From: Bacillota bacterium
GTDB lineage: Bacteria > Bacillota > Clostridia > Oscillospirales > Acutalibacteraceae
Reading direction: 5' to 3'
Assembly: GCA_023458755.1 (NCBI GenBank)
Contig: JAEWYE010000009.1
Location: 1-64,000, forward strand
Length of the DNA: 64,000 bases
Shown piece after piece: positions 17,596-26,645 of this stretch (positions within the stretch are counted from its first letter, which is position 1; every line of letters begins with the position of its first letter). Under the pieces are notes generated by a model. That model made no database searches and had not been told where the DNA came from. It saw nothing but the letters and a program-made list of their open reading frames with translations. The translations under genes were made by a program, and so were the position numbers.

Positions 17596-19482
17596 ATGAG
17601 TAAAACTCAAAAGGCAAAAAAAGCAGCCGCTTTCGCGGTATGCGCCGCATTGCTGCTTTCTACCGGGGCAACTGCGTTTGCCGCAAACACACCGGCCGAT
17701 ACCGCCGCCTTCAATGCCTGGAAAACAAACACATGGGACTCAAAAGCACAATATGATTCCGGTCATGTTGTACTGACTCCGGGTAAAGACGCCACCCAAA
17801 TGAATTTTGCATGGTATTCTACTGCAAAAGGCACACCCCAAATTAAGATTTCCACGAAATCCGATATGAGCGGTGCAAAAAGCTTTACCGGCACCGCGGC
17901 GGCAATCTCCGCAACGAACGGAACCAATACGTATAAATCATCCAACAAAGTAACGGCAACCGGTCTAACCGAAAAAACTTCCTATTCTTACAGCTATTCC
18001 ACAGACGGTTCTTCCTGGAGTACCCCAGCATCATTTAATACCCAAAGCAGCACTTCTCTCAAAATGATTTATGTGGGTGACCCACAGATCGGCGCTTCCG
18101 GCAAAACCGATTTGGATATTGCAAACGATGCCTTTCAATGGAACCTGACCCTGCAAACCGCTGTGAGCAAAAATCCGGACACCAACTTCATCCTGTCCGC
18201 AGGCGACCAAATTAATCAGGCAGACGCAAGCAGCGCTTCTCTTGTACGCCGCGAGCTGGAATATGCAGGTTTCCTGTATCCGACTGCTTTACGGAATGTT
18301 CCGGTTGCAACCACTATCGGCAACCATGAAAGTCTGGTCGGAGACTATACGCAGCACTACAACAACCCGAATTCAAATACAAATCTTGGCTCGACCGCTT
18401 CCGGCTGTGACTACTACTTTAACTACGGCAAAGTCCTTTTCATCGTTCTGAACAGCAATAACCGTGATTCCGCCGAACACGACAAACTGATGTCGACTGC
18501 GATTCACGATTCTGCAAGCAAAGATGCCCAGTGGAAAATCGTTATGTTCCATCATGATGTCTACGGTTCCGGTGCGCCTCACTCCGACGTGGACGGTGCA
18601 AACCTGCGTGCGCTGTTCGCTCCTCTTATGGACAAATACAACATTGACGTCTGTCTGACCGGACATGATCATTCCTACTGCAGATCGTACCAGATGTTGG
18701 ACGGCAAGGCAATTGATTATTCATCTGATACCGTCACCGACCCGCAGGGTACGTTATATATCGCTGCCGACTCGGCCTCCGGAAGTAAATTTTACGATGT
18801 CAACACAACAAAACAGTATTACGCCGATAAAGTAAGCCAAACCAAAGACCCGACTTATTCCACCATCGCGATTAAAGACGGCAGCTTCACCATTCAGACT
18901 TTTGATGCAGCCAAAAACACGATGATTGATACCTATACGATTAACAAAAGCTCTGCAAAACAATCCCTTGCAGATCTCATTACAAAAGCAAACTCCGTGA
19001 TCGCGGACAAAGCATTTGCCGCCACCTACACGGAAGCAAGCCGCAAAGCGCTGCAGGATGCTTTGAGCACTGCCAACACCCTTCTTGCAACCGACAAAGA
19101 CGCAATCCCAGCAGGACTCTTTGGAAACTACGATAAAGCCATTCAAGGCGACAATCCGAACGATAAGCTGAACTATTACGCGTATTGCATGATAAACGGC
19201 GAAGAATCACGCGTGGAAGCGGGTTACTGCGCATTTCTTGATAAAACAATGGATAACAGTCAAAAACTTTTGACCGCCGCATCCGTTAACCAAGTCAGCA
19301 CCTCTCTCAACTCGGCAATCAGCGGACTTACCAAAATTTCCGCAGCAGCCAGCTCAACTCCGCAATCTCCAAAAACAGGCGATCCTACCGCAGTATTGGT
19401 TACCGTCATCCTTTCCGGTATAAGCCTTGCTGTTCTTGCGGTACTTACCCTTGGCATGAAAAAACGCCGTGAAAACAGATAA
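17596..19482 (+). CDS. Secreted, wall-anchored purple-acid-phosphatase-like metallophosphoesterase
   Basis: A 628-residue surface protein. A signal peptide spans residues 1-30, a fibronectin-III-like purple acid phosphatase N-domain about 45-150, and a metallophosphoesterase domain 155-400. Metal ligands are visible as Asp162 (GDPQ), Asp204 (AGDQ), Asn243-His244 (GNHE), His319/His320 and His357/His359 (GHDHS). After a helical FIVAR-like region (about 455-590) come SPKTGD, a hydrophobic helix and KKRREN, a sortase signal of the SPxTG type. It probably hydrolyses phosphate esters outside the cell. An AGGAGG site lies before the ATG, and a TATAAT at 17534-17539 with a poor -35 is the likely promoter. 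Confidence 0.85.
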   Translation: MSKTQKAKKAAAFAVCAALLLSTGATAFAANTPADTAAFNAWKTNTWDSKAQYDSGHVVLTPGKDATQMNFAWYSTAKGTPQIKISTKSDMSGAKSFTGTAAAISATNGTNTYKSSNKVTATGLTEKTSYSYSYSTDGSSWSTPASFNTQSSTSLKMIYVGDPQIGASGKTDLDIANDAFQWNLTLQTAVSKNPDTNFILSAGDQINQADASSASLVRRELEYAGFLYPTALRNVPVATTIGNHESLVGDYTQHYNNPNSNTNLGSTASGCDYYFNYGKVLFIVLNSNNRDSAEHDKLMSTAIHDSASKDAQWKIVMFHHDVYGSGAPHSDVDGANLRALFAPLMDKYNIDVCLTGHDHSYCRSYQMLDGKAIDYSSDTVTDPQGTLYIAADSASGSKFYDVNTTKQYYADKVSQTKDPTYSTIAIKDGSFTIQTFDAAKNTMIDTYTINKSSAKQSLADLITKANSVIADKAFAATYTEASRKALQDALSTANTLLATDKDAIPAGLFGNYDKAIQGDNPNDKLNYYAYCMINGEESRVEAGYCAFLDKTMDNSQKLLTAASVNQVSTSLNSAISGLTKISAAASSTPQSPKTGDPTAVLVTVILSGISLAVLAVLTLGMKKRRENR

Positions 19483-19534
19483 CTGTTTTCACGGAAAGCT
19501 ATGAGTATTCCATCTCTTTCTTTATCCTAATATA

Positions 19535-19577
19535 AAGCAATACGGGAGCAGGCTTTTTGCTTGCTCCCGTATTGCTT
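19535..19577. terminator. Terminator between the phosphatase gene and the minus-strand sugar operon
   Basis: A 16-bp stem, AAGCAATACGGGAGCA with its exact complement at 19562-19577. T-rich sequence follows on the plus strand. It probably ends transcription from both sides. Confidence 0.85.
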
Positions 19578-19609
19578 TCTTATTCTGTTTTTAATTCTGG
19601 CTTTCGGTA

Positions 19610-20014
19610 TTATGCCACGTTCACGGTAAGAAGGATGTTCGCAAACGTTCTTTTCTCACCGGTGGAGATTGCCAGTCGGACATTCGGCAGACAGCAGGCA
19701 TCGTAAAATTCAAACCGTTCCAAACCGCTCAGCTCCATGCCGTCCAGAATTTTTTTGAACTCGTTAAAAATCGGCGGCTGTTCGCCGTCCGGAACCATCA
19801 CTTCCGCTTTTTCGATATTGATTACCTGACTGAGGACTTCCAGTACGTGGGTGACCTCCGGCGTGCCGCTGGTAAGCCCGAGATAGACTTTTTCTGCATC
19901 TCCGGTCTTGGAATCCAACGGATAGTTTCCGTCCGCGATGAGGATTTTATCCCCATGACCGCAAAGAGAAAGGACACGCATGATATCAGGGTGAATACAA
20001 GCTGTTTTTAACAT
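19610..20014 (-). CDS. RbsD/FucU family sugar mutarotase
   Basis: A 134-residue protein of the RbsD/FucU family, which interconverts anomers or ring forms of sugars such as ribose and fucose. Landmarks are the N-terminal HPDIMRVLSLCGHGDKILIADGNYP, containing the catalytic-type His and Asp, and the C-terminal NVRLAISTGEKRTFANILL. It is the last gene of the operon running from 27569. Its sugar is not known; in this setting it would help present the free sugar to the kinase. Confidence 0.85.
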   Translation of the reverse strand: MLKTACIHPDIMRVLSLCGHGDKILIADGNYPLDSKTGDAEKVYLGLTSGTPEVTHVLEVLSQVINIEKAEVMVPDGEQPPIFNEFKKILDGMELSGLERFEFYDACCLPNVRLAISTGEKRTFANILLTVNVA

Positions 20015-20033
20015 CGCGATTGCTCCTCCAATG

Positions 20034-20645
20034 TTATTTCTCGTTTTCTCTCAAATGTCCCAGCGTTCCGCCCGGATGCCACTTGACATATTCCGTCGGG
20101 GTAAGGCCTCTGGTAGTTTGCAGTACAACACTCAACCCCTGCAGAACAAACGCTTCGGCTAAAATGGAAGCGCGGGGCGCACGGTTCAGCGGGCCGCCCT
20201 CTTGTTTGACTCCCGCGAACAGGCAGGCTTCGCTTTCTTTTGCGAGCCAGGATTTCGGATTTCCGGTCACTGCAATAGTTTTGCAGCCATTGTTCTTAAT
20301 GGCTGTTACAGTCGATTTCAGTTCCGTAGTTTCGCCGCTGTTGGAAATACAGATAACCACGTCGCCCGGAACCAGCTGTCCGCAGGAACCGTGCACAGCC
20401 TCGGTGCCATGCAGGAAATAGGTCGGCGTTCCGGTGGAAGACAACAGGGATGCCATGTAGTTTGCTACATGGGACGGCTTGCCGATACCCGTAATATGAA
20501 CGCGATTCCCGTTTTTCTCGGCTTCCAATATAACTTCCGCCGCTTTTTCATACATATCGCTGTTCACTGCTTGGGCGAATTCATCGAACTCCTTTTTCGC
20601 CGTAACAACAAAAGTATCCAATGCTTGTTTGCTTTCTTCTTTCAT
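20034..20645 (-). CDS. SIS-domain sugar-phosphate isomerase, arabinose-5-phosphate isomerase-like
   Basis: A 203-residue single SIS domain without CBS domains. It resembles the isomerase half of KdsD/KpsF/GutQ. GIGKPSH, SNSGET, KQEGGPL and HPGGTLG align with the stretches of KdsD that carry its catalytic Lys, Glu, Glu and His. KdsD-type enzymes interconvert D-ribulose 5-phosphate and D-arabinose 5-phosphate. The ATG at 20645 is chosen because AAAGGAG sits 10 bases upstream; the ATG at 20666 overlaps that site. A 6-phospho-3-hexuloisomerase role is an alternative, since those enzymes are also short. Confidence 0.8.
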   Translation of the reverse strand: MKEESKQALDTFVVTAKKEFDEFAQAVNSDMYEKAAEVILEAEKNGNRVHITGIGKPSHVANYMASLLSSTGTPTYFLHGTEAVHGSCGQLVPGDVVICISNSGETTELKSTVTAIKNNGCKTIAVTGNPKSWLAKESEACLFAGVKQEGGPLNRAPRASILAEAFVLQGLSVVLQTTRGLTPTEYVKWHPGGTLGHLRENEK

Positions 20646-20665
20646 CACGAGAATGTCTCCTTTCA

Positions 20666-21664
20666 TTATTTTAAGCAGTCGAGCTTTGCAAAATCAAAGC
20701 CGCTGTAGTTTTGTTCTTTCATCAGCTGCACAACTTCTTCAATCTTCGGCAGAGAGGGCTGTGCACCCATACGCGAAACAGTCAGAGTAGCGGTATAGTT
20801 GGCCAAATCGAGCGCCTGACTGTGACTTAAACCTGCACACACAGCGGTGGTAAAGGCACCTACAAATGAGTCTCCCGCGGCGGTCGGGTCTTTTACCTCC
20901 ACCACATCCACACAAGGGGTTAAGCAGAATTCCTTTTCGTTTGCCACAACAGCGCCAGCACTGCCCAGGGTAATGATGACATTTTTTACGCCCTTATTCA
21001 GTAATTCGTTTACCGCAGCCCTTACGTCGTCCTCGTTCACCTTTTTGCCTTCTTTGCGGATCTTTATTCCGGTAAGATCGGCGGCTTCGTGCTCATTTGG
21101 GGAGATATAGGCTAAGCAGGAAAGAATTTTATCGGAAAGAGGAGCGGACGGCGCGGAATTGAGCATGACCGGAACCCCTTTGTCAAAGGCATACTGTGCC
21201 ACGATTTCATTGATTTCCATCGGTATTTCCAATTGCAGAATTACCATATCATACTGATCAATGGTATCCTTTAAAAACGCGACATCCTGCGGAGTTATAT
21301 TCATGTTCGCGCCGGAAACCACAATGATGCGGTTTCTGGTTTCATCCTCACTCACTTCAAGCTGAACGTTGCCGATTGCGGAGGAAACCGTGGGATCGAC
21401 CGCAATAAACTCCGTGTGAATTCCGGATTCTTTGCAGGAGGCGATCATTTTTTTGCCGAAATCATCATCTCCGACCTTTCCCACCATGGTAACGTCAGAA
21501 CCAAGACGTGCCGCCTGCACCGCCTGATTGGCTCCCTTTCCGCCCGGTGCGGTCTGAAAACCGGTGCCCAGAACTGTTTCACCGGAATTTGGGAATTTTT
21601 TTGTGCTTACTATCAAATCCATAACAAAGCTGCCAACAACAAGTATCTTCGGCTTTCTCTGCAT
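20666..21664 (-). CDS. Ribokinase-like PfkB-family sugar kinase
   Basis: A 332-residue PfkB carbohydrate kinase. The N-terminal GGKGANQAVQAARLG and the C-terminal ATP-site signature DPTAAGDSFVGAF with catalytic Asp are intact, and the overall resemblance is to ribokinase. It should phosphorylate a pentose or related sugar in the cytoplasm. The adjoining SIS isomerase and RbsD-like mutarotase suggest a pentose such as D-arabinose or D-ribose rather than a hexose. The substrate is inferred from context only. Confidence 0.85.
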   Translation of the reverse strand: MQRKPKILVVGSFVMDLIVSTKKFPNSGETVLGTGFQTAPGGKGANQAVQAARLGSDVTMVGKVGDDDFGKKMIASCKESGIHTEFIAVDPTVSSAIGNVQLEVSEDETRNRIIVVSGANMNITPQDVAFLKDTIDQYDMVILQLEIPMEINEIVAQYAFDKGVPVMLNSAPSAPLSDKILSCLAYISPNEHEAADLTGIKIRKEGKKVNEDDVRAAVNELLNKGVKNVIITLGSAGAVVANEKEFCLTPCVDVVEVKDPTAAGDSFVGAFTTAVCAGLSHSQALDLANYTATLTVSRMGAQPSLPKIEEVVQLMKEQNYSGFDFAKLDCLK

Positions 21665-21691
21665 AATCTTCTCTCCTCTTTGCCTTTTCAG

Positions 21692-22162
21692 TCAAATCGC
21701 TGTTTCTTCTGCCCGAACCTTAAGAATCACTTTTTTTACCTGCTGCGACTTTTCCGTGCACACCAATGGCATATGTGCGTCCTGTGGGAAACAAACCACA
21801 AAAGTATCCGGCTCAAGCGCAACAAAAAAGCCCTGACCGTTATCCTGATAAAAAGCAATGTCCTTTTGCGTATCATATGGCTGTGAAACCGTCAGTTTCC
21901 CAGTGCTCTGAAAACCGATTTTCTCTGCACCGCAAAGAAGATATTGGATATCAATATACTTTTTGTGTGACTCCCAAAGCGCATCGGTTCTTTCACGGGT
22001 ATCGGGCGTTTGGACCAAAGCAAATACATCATCGCCCTGTACCGGGTATTTGCCTGCATTCATCTCGGTAAAGTCCGTGTGCAGCAGATATTGAATGGCG
22101 CAGTCCAGATTTCTGTTGATTCCTTCATATTGGGACAAATTTTCTTTTGTATCGTAAATCAT
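21692..22162 (-). CDS. yhcH: YhcH/YjgK/YiaL family protein (DUF386)
   Basis: A 156-residue cupin-fold protein. MIYDTKENLSQY at the start and ESHKKYIDIQYLLCGAEKIG in the middle are family hallmarks, with His and Glu residues suited to metal binding. Family members occur in sialic-acid and keto-deoxy-sugar operons, where some act as anomerases. AAAGGAG precedes the ATG at 22162, making this the natural start and length. The frame stays open to 22276 with no site at that upstream ATG, so those 38 residues are probably not translated. Confidence 0.85.
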   Translation of the reverse strand: MIYDTKENLSQYEGINRNLDCAIQYLLHTDFTEMNAGKYPVQGDDVFALVQTPDTRERTDALWESHKKYIDIQYLLCGAEKIGFQSTGKLTVSQPYDTQKDIAFYQDNGQGFFVALEPDTFVVCFPQDAHMPLVCTEKSQQVKKVILKVRAEETAI

Positions 22163-22254
22163 AACTCGTGCTCCTTTAAATCTGCCAGTCAGTTTTTCGC
22201 AATGTTCTGCAAAGCGAGGGCGGGGAATTCCCTCAAAAGCAATCATTGAATCTT

Positions 22255-23301
22255 TCATGCCAAATCCAGTTTCCAAAAAGCAATATCTACACGTTTAAAC
22301 GTATAGGTAACAACCAGACTACCCGCATGGTAAATAATGCAGGGATAGGAGTATTCACCCGGTTCATCCTCCATTGTCAAAACCGTATGCCACGAAGCAC
22401 CGTTATCTTCGGAACAGGACAGCGTAATCGGAGATCGCGGGCCCCAGTTGGTTCCAACCGGATTCGATACCAAAAACAATCTGCCGTCGGGAATACGTAC
22501 CAAGTCGATTCCGCTGTTGTTATTTGGCAGTTCGGTCGCGTAGCCTTCGCACCAGGTTGTGCCGTTGTCGGCAGAGTCACTTCGGAAGATGTGTCCTTCC
22601 GAACTGCGCATCAGCATATGCACCTGCCCGGGTTTCGATTCCCACAAGGTAGGCTGAATAACACCTCGGCCACTGTAAGATTGCTCAGAAACGGGGATAT
22701 TCTTAAAATCAGGGTTAATGGCATTTTCTTTGTGCAAATCAGCAAATATTTCATTGCTTTTCTGCCAGGTGGCACCGTTGTCATCGGAATAATCCGCAAA
22801 GCAGCGCCACTCCTCACTCTCCAAAGAGGCGGGAGCCAGCCATCTGCCGTTGGTAAGCAAAATTACTTTGTTGCGAACCGGGCCTCTTCCGCCCTTGTCA
22901 CCCGCAACCAGCTCTTGCGGCTGCGACCAGGTCTCACAGTTATCGTAAGAAATTTGAATCAGCGTCTGCCAGGAAGAAATCTCTCTTCCCACTTTATAGA
23001 ACAACAATACGGCGCCGTCAGGCCGCACAAATAACACCGGATTCCAGTGGGGCAGGTTCTCCTGTTGTGCTATTATCTGCAGCCTGCTCCAGGCTTCGTT
23101 TTGGCGCCGGGCGCCCCAGATGTTCACATCATCCGCGCCCTCTTTGCTGCCTGCGAACCAAACAGAAAAAACGCTTCCGTCTTTCAGAACTGCTGCGTTT
23201 GAAGCGTGGCAGCTCTGAAATGGTGCATTTTTTCCGCAGATGTACTCTTTCGAATAATTTTTAAATTCTTTGCCTTTTTCTATGCATTCGTTCATATCCA
23301 T
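22255..23301 (-). CDS. Cytoplasmic sialidase-fold (BNR repeat) glycoside hydrolase
   Basis: A 348-residue six-bladed propeller protein. Four Asp-box motifs (S-x-D-x-G/C-x-x-W) appear as SYDNCETW, SDDNGATW, SADNGTTW and SEDNGASW. There is no signal peptide, so it works on imported oligosaccharides. The fold is shared by sialidases and by hydrolases of other 2-keto-3-deoxy sugars such as Kdo, Kdn and Dha. Its neighbours (importer, aldolase-like lyase, YhcH) fit removal of a keto-deoxy acid residue. The stop of the upstream permease overlaps its start by one base (TAATG). Confidence 0.8.
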   Translation of the reverse strand: MDMNECIEKGKEFKNYSKEYICGKNAPFQSCHASNAAVLKDGSVFSVWFAGSKEGADDVNIWGARRQNEAWSRLQIIAQQENLPHWNPVLFVRPDGAVLLFYKVGREISSWQTLIQISYDNCETWSQPQELVAGDKGGRGPVRNKVILLTNGRWLAPASLESEEWRCFADYSDDNGATWQKSNEIFADLHKENAINPDFKNIPVSEQSYSGRGVIQPTLWESKPGQVHMLMRSSEGHIFRSDSADNGTTWCEGYATELPNNNSGIDLVRIPDGRLFLVSNPVGTNWGPRSPITLSCSEDNGASWHTVLTMEDEPGEYSYPCIIYHAGSLVVTYTFKRVDIAFWKLDLA

Positions 23302-24134
23302 TATCCTTTAATACCGGAGCTTGCAATACCTTCCACAAAATATCTTTGCAGAACCAGGAACACAATCATGGTAGGAATAACCGCCATGCAGCATCCTGCC
23401 AATGCAGTACCATACTGGAACTGGGCGTTTGAATTAACAGAGCCCATAAACTGTGCAATACCAACCGGAAGTGTTTTTAAATTATCATCTCGGATTGCAA
23501 TCATTGGCCACAGGAAGCTGTTCCAGTTTGCAATGAAGGTGAGAATGGTAACGGTGGAAAGCGCGGGCTTGGAAAGAGGGAGCATAATCTGCGCAAAGAT
23601 TCGGAATTCACCGCATCCGTCAATTCTTGCCGCTTCTTCCAGCTCATTCGGTAGGCTGCGGAAGAAGCTTGTCAAGATGAAGATACTGGTTACGTTGGCA
23701 GCGGATGGGAAAATAATGGCGGCATAGCTGTTAAGAATACCGATCTTTGCGCACATCAGGTACAATGGAATCATATATGCCTGAATTGGAATCAGCATCA
23801 TTGCAATGATGAGACCATACAAAAATTTTCTGCCCTTAAACTCAAAACGTCCGAATGCATAAGCGGCAAGAGAAGCGAACGCCAGAATCATCAGCGTGCC
23901 CAAAACGGCAGTAATCACACTGTTCATGCCCCATGAAAAATAGGGATATTTCGCAAGAACCGTGCTGTAGTTTGACATGGTAAAGGTATCCGGTATCCAC
24001 TTCGGCGGATAACTGACAATTTGCGCCTCCGGTTTCACGGAGCTCACAAGGGCCCATGCAATCGGGAAAAGAAAGATGATGCATATCACGACTAGAACAA
24101 TATACTTGACGCTTTTTTTCAATCCTTTTGTCAT
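23301..24134 (-). CDS. Carbohydrate ABC transporter permease, MalG type
   Basis: A 277-residue inner-membrane permease with about six transmembrane helices. The cytoplasmic EAA loop is ELEEAARIDGCGEFRIFAQIMLP, where the ATPase docks. It pairs with the MalF-type permease 8 bases upstream and the family 1 binding protein. No ATPase gene lies in this operon, so a shared MsmK/UgpC-type ATPase encoded elsewhere must power it. Confidence 0.9.
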   Translation of the reverse strand: MTKGLKKSVKYIVLVVICIIFLFPIAWALVSSVKPEAQIVSYPPKWIPDTFTMSNYSTVLAKYPYFSWGMNSVITAVLGTLMILAFASLAAYAFGRFEFKGRKFLYGLIIAMMLIPIQAYMIPLYLMCAKIGILNSYAAIIFPSAANVTSIFILTSFFRSLPNELEEAARIDGCGEFRIFAQIMLPLSKPALSTVTILTFIANWNSFLWPMIAIRDDNLKTLPVGIAQFMGSVNSNAQFQYGTALAGCCMAVIPTMIVFLVLQRYFVEGIASSGIKG

Positions 24135-24141
24135 AGGTCAC

Positions 24142-25080
24142 TCACACTCCTTCATCCACTTTTATAATTTTATTCTGCAATTTGATTAAGCCGACAAGAA
24201 GAATTAAAACGACCACTTCAATAGCGGAACCATAACCCATTTCATAGTTCTGGAAGGCAGAAGTATACAAATACTGCACCATGGTGAGCGTTGAAGTGCC
24301 GGGGCCTCCGTTTGTCATAACGAAAATCTGGTCAAACAGCTGGACCGTATTGATCAGAGTAAGAGTAACTACCATAGAGGTAATCGGCTTTAACATCGGC
24401 AGTGTAATTTTAAAGAACGTCTGCACCTTTGTTGCGCCGTCTATCATAGAAGCTTCGTAAAGGGATCTCGGGATTCCCTGCAAACCGGCAAGGAAAAGAA
24501 CCATGTTATAACCTATGAATGACCAAACAACCACGACGGCAACGGAAATGAGTGCCATTTTATCATCGGTAAGCCATTGCACCGCGTTACCGCCCACATT
24601 TTTGATGTAATAATTTAAGATGCCAAAATTGTTGTCGTACATCCAGTTCCAAATAATACCGACAACAGCGGGTATTAAAACATAAGGAATAATCGATACA
24701 ACTCTGCCTACACTTTTAAACTTCATCTTTTGGTTCAGAAGGATTGCCAAAAGCAAGCTGAAAACAATCAGCGGCGGCAATGTAAGAACAAAGAAGACCA
24801 GTGTATTCCACAGCGAAATGTGAAAGTTTGTATCAGTCGCTAACCTTATGAAATTGTCGAATCCAATAAAGGAAAGGCTGCCAGCCAAATCCCACTTGCA
24901 AAAACTGATATAAATACCGGCGATACTAGGACCAAGACGGAAAATAAAGAAAACTAACATATATGGCAACAAAAAAAGTGCCGCTATTTTACCCTGCGAC
25001 CCTTTTAATGGTTTTATGCGGCGTGGTTTCGCAGCGACAGTTCCACCCACATCTTGCTTGATTACCTGCCCCTTTGACAT
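24142..25080 (-). CDS. Carbohydrate ABC transporter permease, MalF type
   Basis: A 312-residue permease with a cytoplasmic N-terminal extension and about six membrane helices. The EAA loop is SLYEASMIDGATKVQTFFKITLP. An AAAAGGAG site serves the ATG at 25080; a GTG at 25092 is fused to that site and is less likely. It forms the heterodimeric channel with the MalG-type partner. A hairpin lies between it and the binding-protein gene. Confidence 0.9.
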   Translation of the reverse strand: MSKGQVIKQDVGGTVAAKPRRIKPLKGSQGKIAALFLLPYMLVFFIFRLGPSIAGIYISFCKWDLAGSLSFIGFDNFIRLATDTNFHISLWNTLVFFVLTLPPLIVFSLLLAILLNQKMKFKSVGRVVSIIPYVLIPAVVGIIWNWMYDNNFGILNYYIKNVGGNAVQWLTDDKMALISVAVVVVWSFIGYNMVLFLAGLQGIPRSLYEASMIDGATKVQTFFKITLPMLKPITSMVVTLTLINTVQLFDQIFVMTNGGPGTSTLTMVQYLYTSAFQNYEMGYGSAIEVVVLILLVGLIKLQNKIIKVDEGV

Positions 25081-25176
25081 AGTGAAATTCACTCCTTTTA
25101 TCTGGAAAGGATTTTAATTTACGAAGATAGCTGCATGAAGATATTCGCTAGGCGTGAAAATTTGCGTTTTTTATGA

Positions 25177-25203
25177 GAGGGTGTTGCGAGCCGCAACACC
25201 CTC
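25177..25203 (-). terminator. Intercistronic hairpin after the binding-protein gene
   Basis: GAGGGTGTTGCG pairs perfectly with CGCAACACCCTC around a 3-base loop. There is no T run. Such hairpins often protect the binding-protein message and reduce expression of the permeases behind it. Confidence 0.7.
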
Positions 25204-25222
25204 CTGTTCTGCATCAACGAAA

Positions 25223-26542
25223 TCAGCTTGCTAAAATTTTATTCATGTCGCTCTCTAATTGTTTTACAATTTCATCCGCGTTTTTGTTGTTCAGTGTTGT
25301 GCCTTGTGCTGCGGTAAGAATCGGGCTTGGAGCTGCGCTGGAGAAGAGTTTAACGGCCTTCGGATTTGCCGGCAGGAATTTTACATAGCTGAGCTCTGCG
25401 TTATAAGCGTCGATACCCTTTAACTTAGTTGCTGCTTTCTGTGCAGCAAGGTTTGCAGGAATCTGGCCGGATTCTGCCCATTTTGCAGAGTTGTCAGATA
25501 ACCATTTGACGAAAGTCTGGGCTGCTTTCTGTTTTGCAGCATCTTTGCTCTTCGGCAGTGCGAGTAATTCAGAAGCACCCCAAACAGCTTTTTGGTCAAA
25601 GATTTGCGGATATTCTGCTGTATCCCAGTCAAACTTTACAGCGGAGAAACCGGAAAGTTGCCAGTTGCCGTCGATAACCATTGCGACTTTACCTGCTTTA
25701 AAGTCATCAATTGGTGATTTTTCACCGTTCGGAACCACTTTGTATTTGAAGATTAAATCTTCCATATACTGAATAGCCGGAGAGACTTTGGAAGTATCCA
25801 AAGTAACTTTGGTCATATCACTGGTGAACGGATTGTAGCTCATTTGGTTCATAAGACCGTAAATTTGATAGAATGCATGGTGGTTCATTAAGAAGCCGAA
25901 GCCGTATTGCTTAACATTCTTGGAATCAAACCCACTGTCTGCGGCTGTTTTGCCGTTGGTGTCGATTGTAAGTTTCTGAGCTGCAGCAATAAATTCCTCT
26001 TTGTTGGTCGGAGCCTTTGCAATGCCGGCTTTCTTAAACAGATCCTTATTGTAATAAAGTGCATGCATGTTCACGTCGATCGGCACGCCATAGGAAGTTC
26101 CGTTGTAGGTGCTGCCTTCCCATGCTGTTGGAATATAATCGCTCTTGTTCAGGTTCATTGCTTTGATTGCGTCGCTGTCAAGCACGCCCATCTTTACGAA
26201 CTGACCCATTTCAAATGTATGCATAGCGACAACATCCGGAGTGGAGCCTGCCTGATAATCTGCCAGGAATTTTGTGAACATTGCGGTCCACTGCTGAGAA
26301 GTAAAGTTTACTTTGACTGCTGTCTGGCTGCTGTTGAATTCATTTACCAACTTGGTCATTCTGTCGAGATCTGCGCCTGTCCAGCCGCCGTAGTAGTTAA
26401 TGGTGGTAGTTCCGCTTGTGCTTGCCGCGGCACTGCCCGTGGAAACTGTGCTGCTTGCCGTTGAACTGCCTGCGCATCCGGTAAATGCAGATGCTAAAAG
26501 TGTTAAACTGGCAATTAATGCGATTGCTTTTTTCATTTTCAT
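25223..26542 (-). CDS. Extracellular solute-binding lipoprotein, family 1
   Basis: A 439-residue sugar-binding lipoprotein. The signal peptide ends in the lipobox SAFTGC with lipidated Cys at about residue 22, followed by a Ser/Ala-rich linker. The mature part has the family 1 layout (NYYGGWTGADLDRMTKLV near the start, DGNWQLSG and AVWGASELLALPKS in the second half). It captures an oligosaccharide for the two permeases. It is the second gene of the operon, so its expression is governed by the operators at 27607-27653. Confidence 0.9.
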   Translation of the reverse strand: MKMKKAIALIASLTLLASAFTGCAGSSTASSTVSTGSAAASTSGTTTINYYGGWTGADLDRMTKLVNEFNSSQTAVKVNFTSQQWTAMFTKFLADYQAGSTPDVVAMHTFEMGQFVKMGVLDSDAIKAMNLNKSDYIPTAWEGSTYNGTSYGVPIDVNMHALYYNKDLFKKAGIAKAPTNKEEFIAAAQKLTIDTNGKTAADSGFDSKNVKQYGFGFLMNHHAFYQIYGLMNQMSYNPFTSDMTKVTLDTSKVSPAIQYMEDLIFKYKVVPNGEKSPIDDFKAGKVAMVIDGNWQLSGFSAVKFDWDTAEYPQIFDQKAVWGASELLALPKSKDAAKQKAAQTFVKWLSDNSAKWAESGQIPANLAAQKAATKLKGIDAYNAELSYVKFLPANPKAVKLFSSAAPSPILTAAQGTTLNNKNADEIVKQLESDMNKILAS

Positions 26543-26645
26543 TTTATTTTCCTCCCAATAATAAAATTTGAATATTTCAAAGGATTTTCCTCTCCGTTTC
26601 TTCTATACTGCGTACAGAATACAGAAATTCCATCCTTAATGAAAA

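Noticed and set aside
20202..20708. 168-codon plus-strand frame opposite the SIS gene
   Set aside because: Antisense to a conserved SIS domain, without ribosome site or family resemblance.
22246..23034. 262-codon plus-strand frame opposite the sialidase-fold gene
   Set aside because: No ribosome site and no family features; the minus strand holds four Asp-box motifs.
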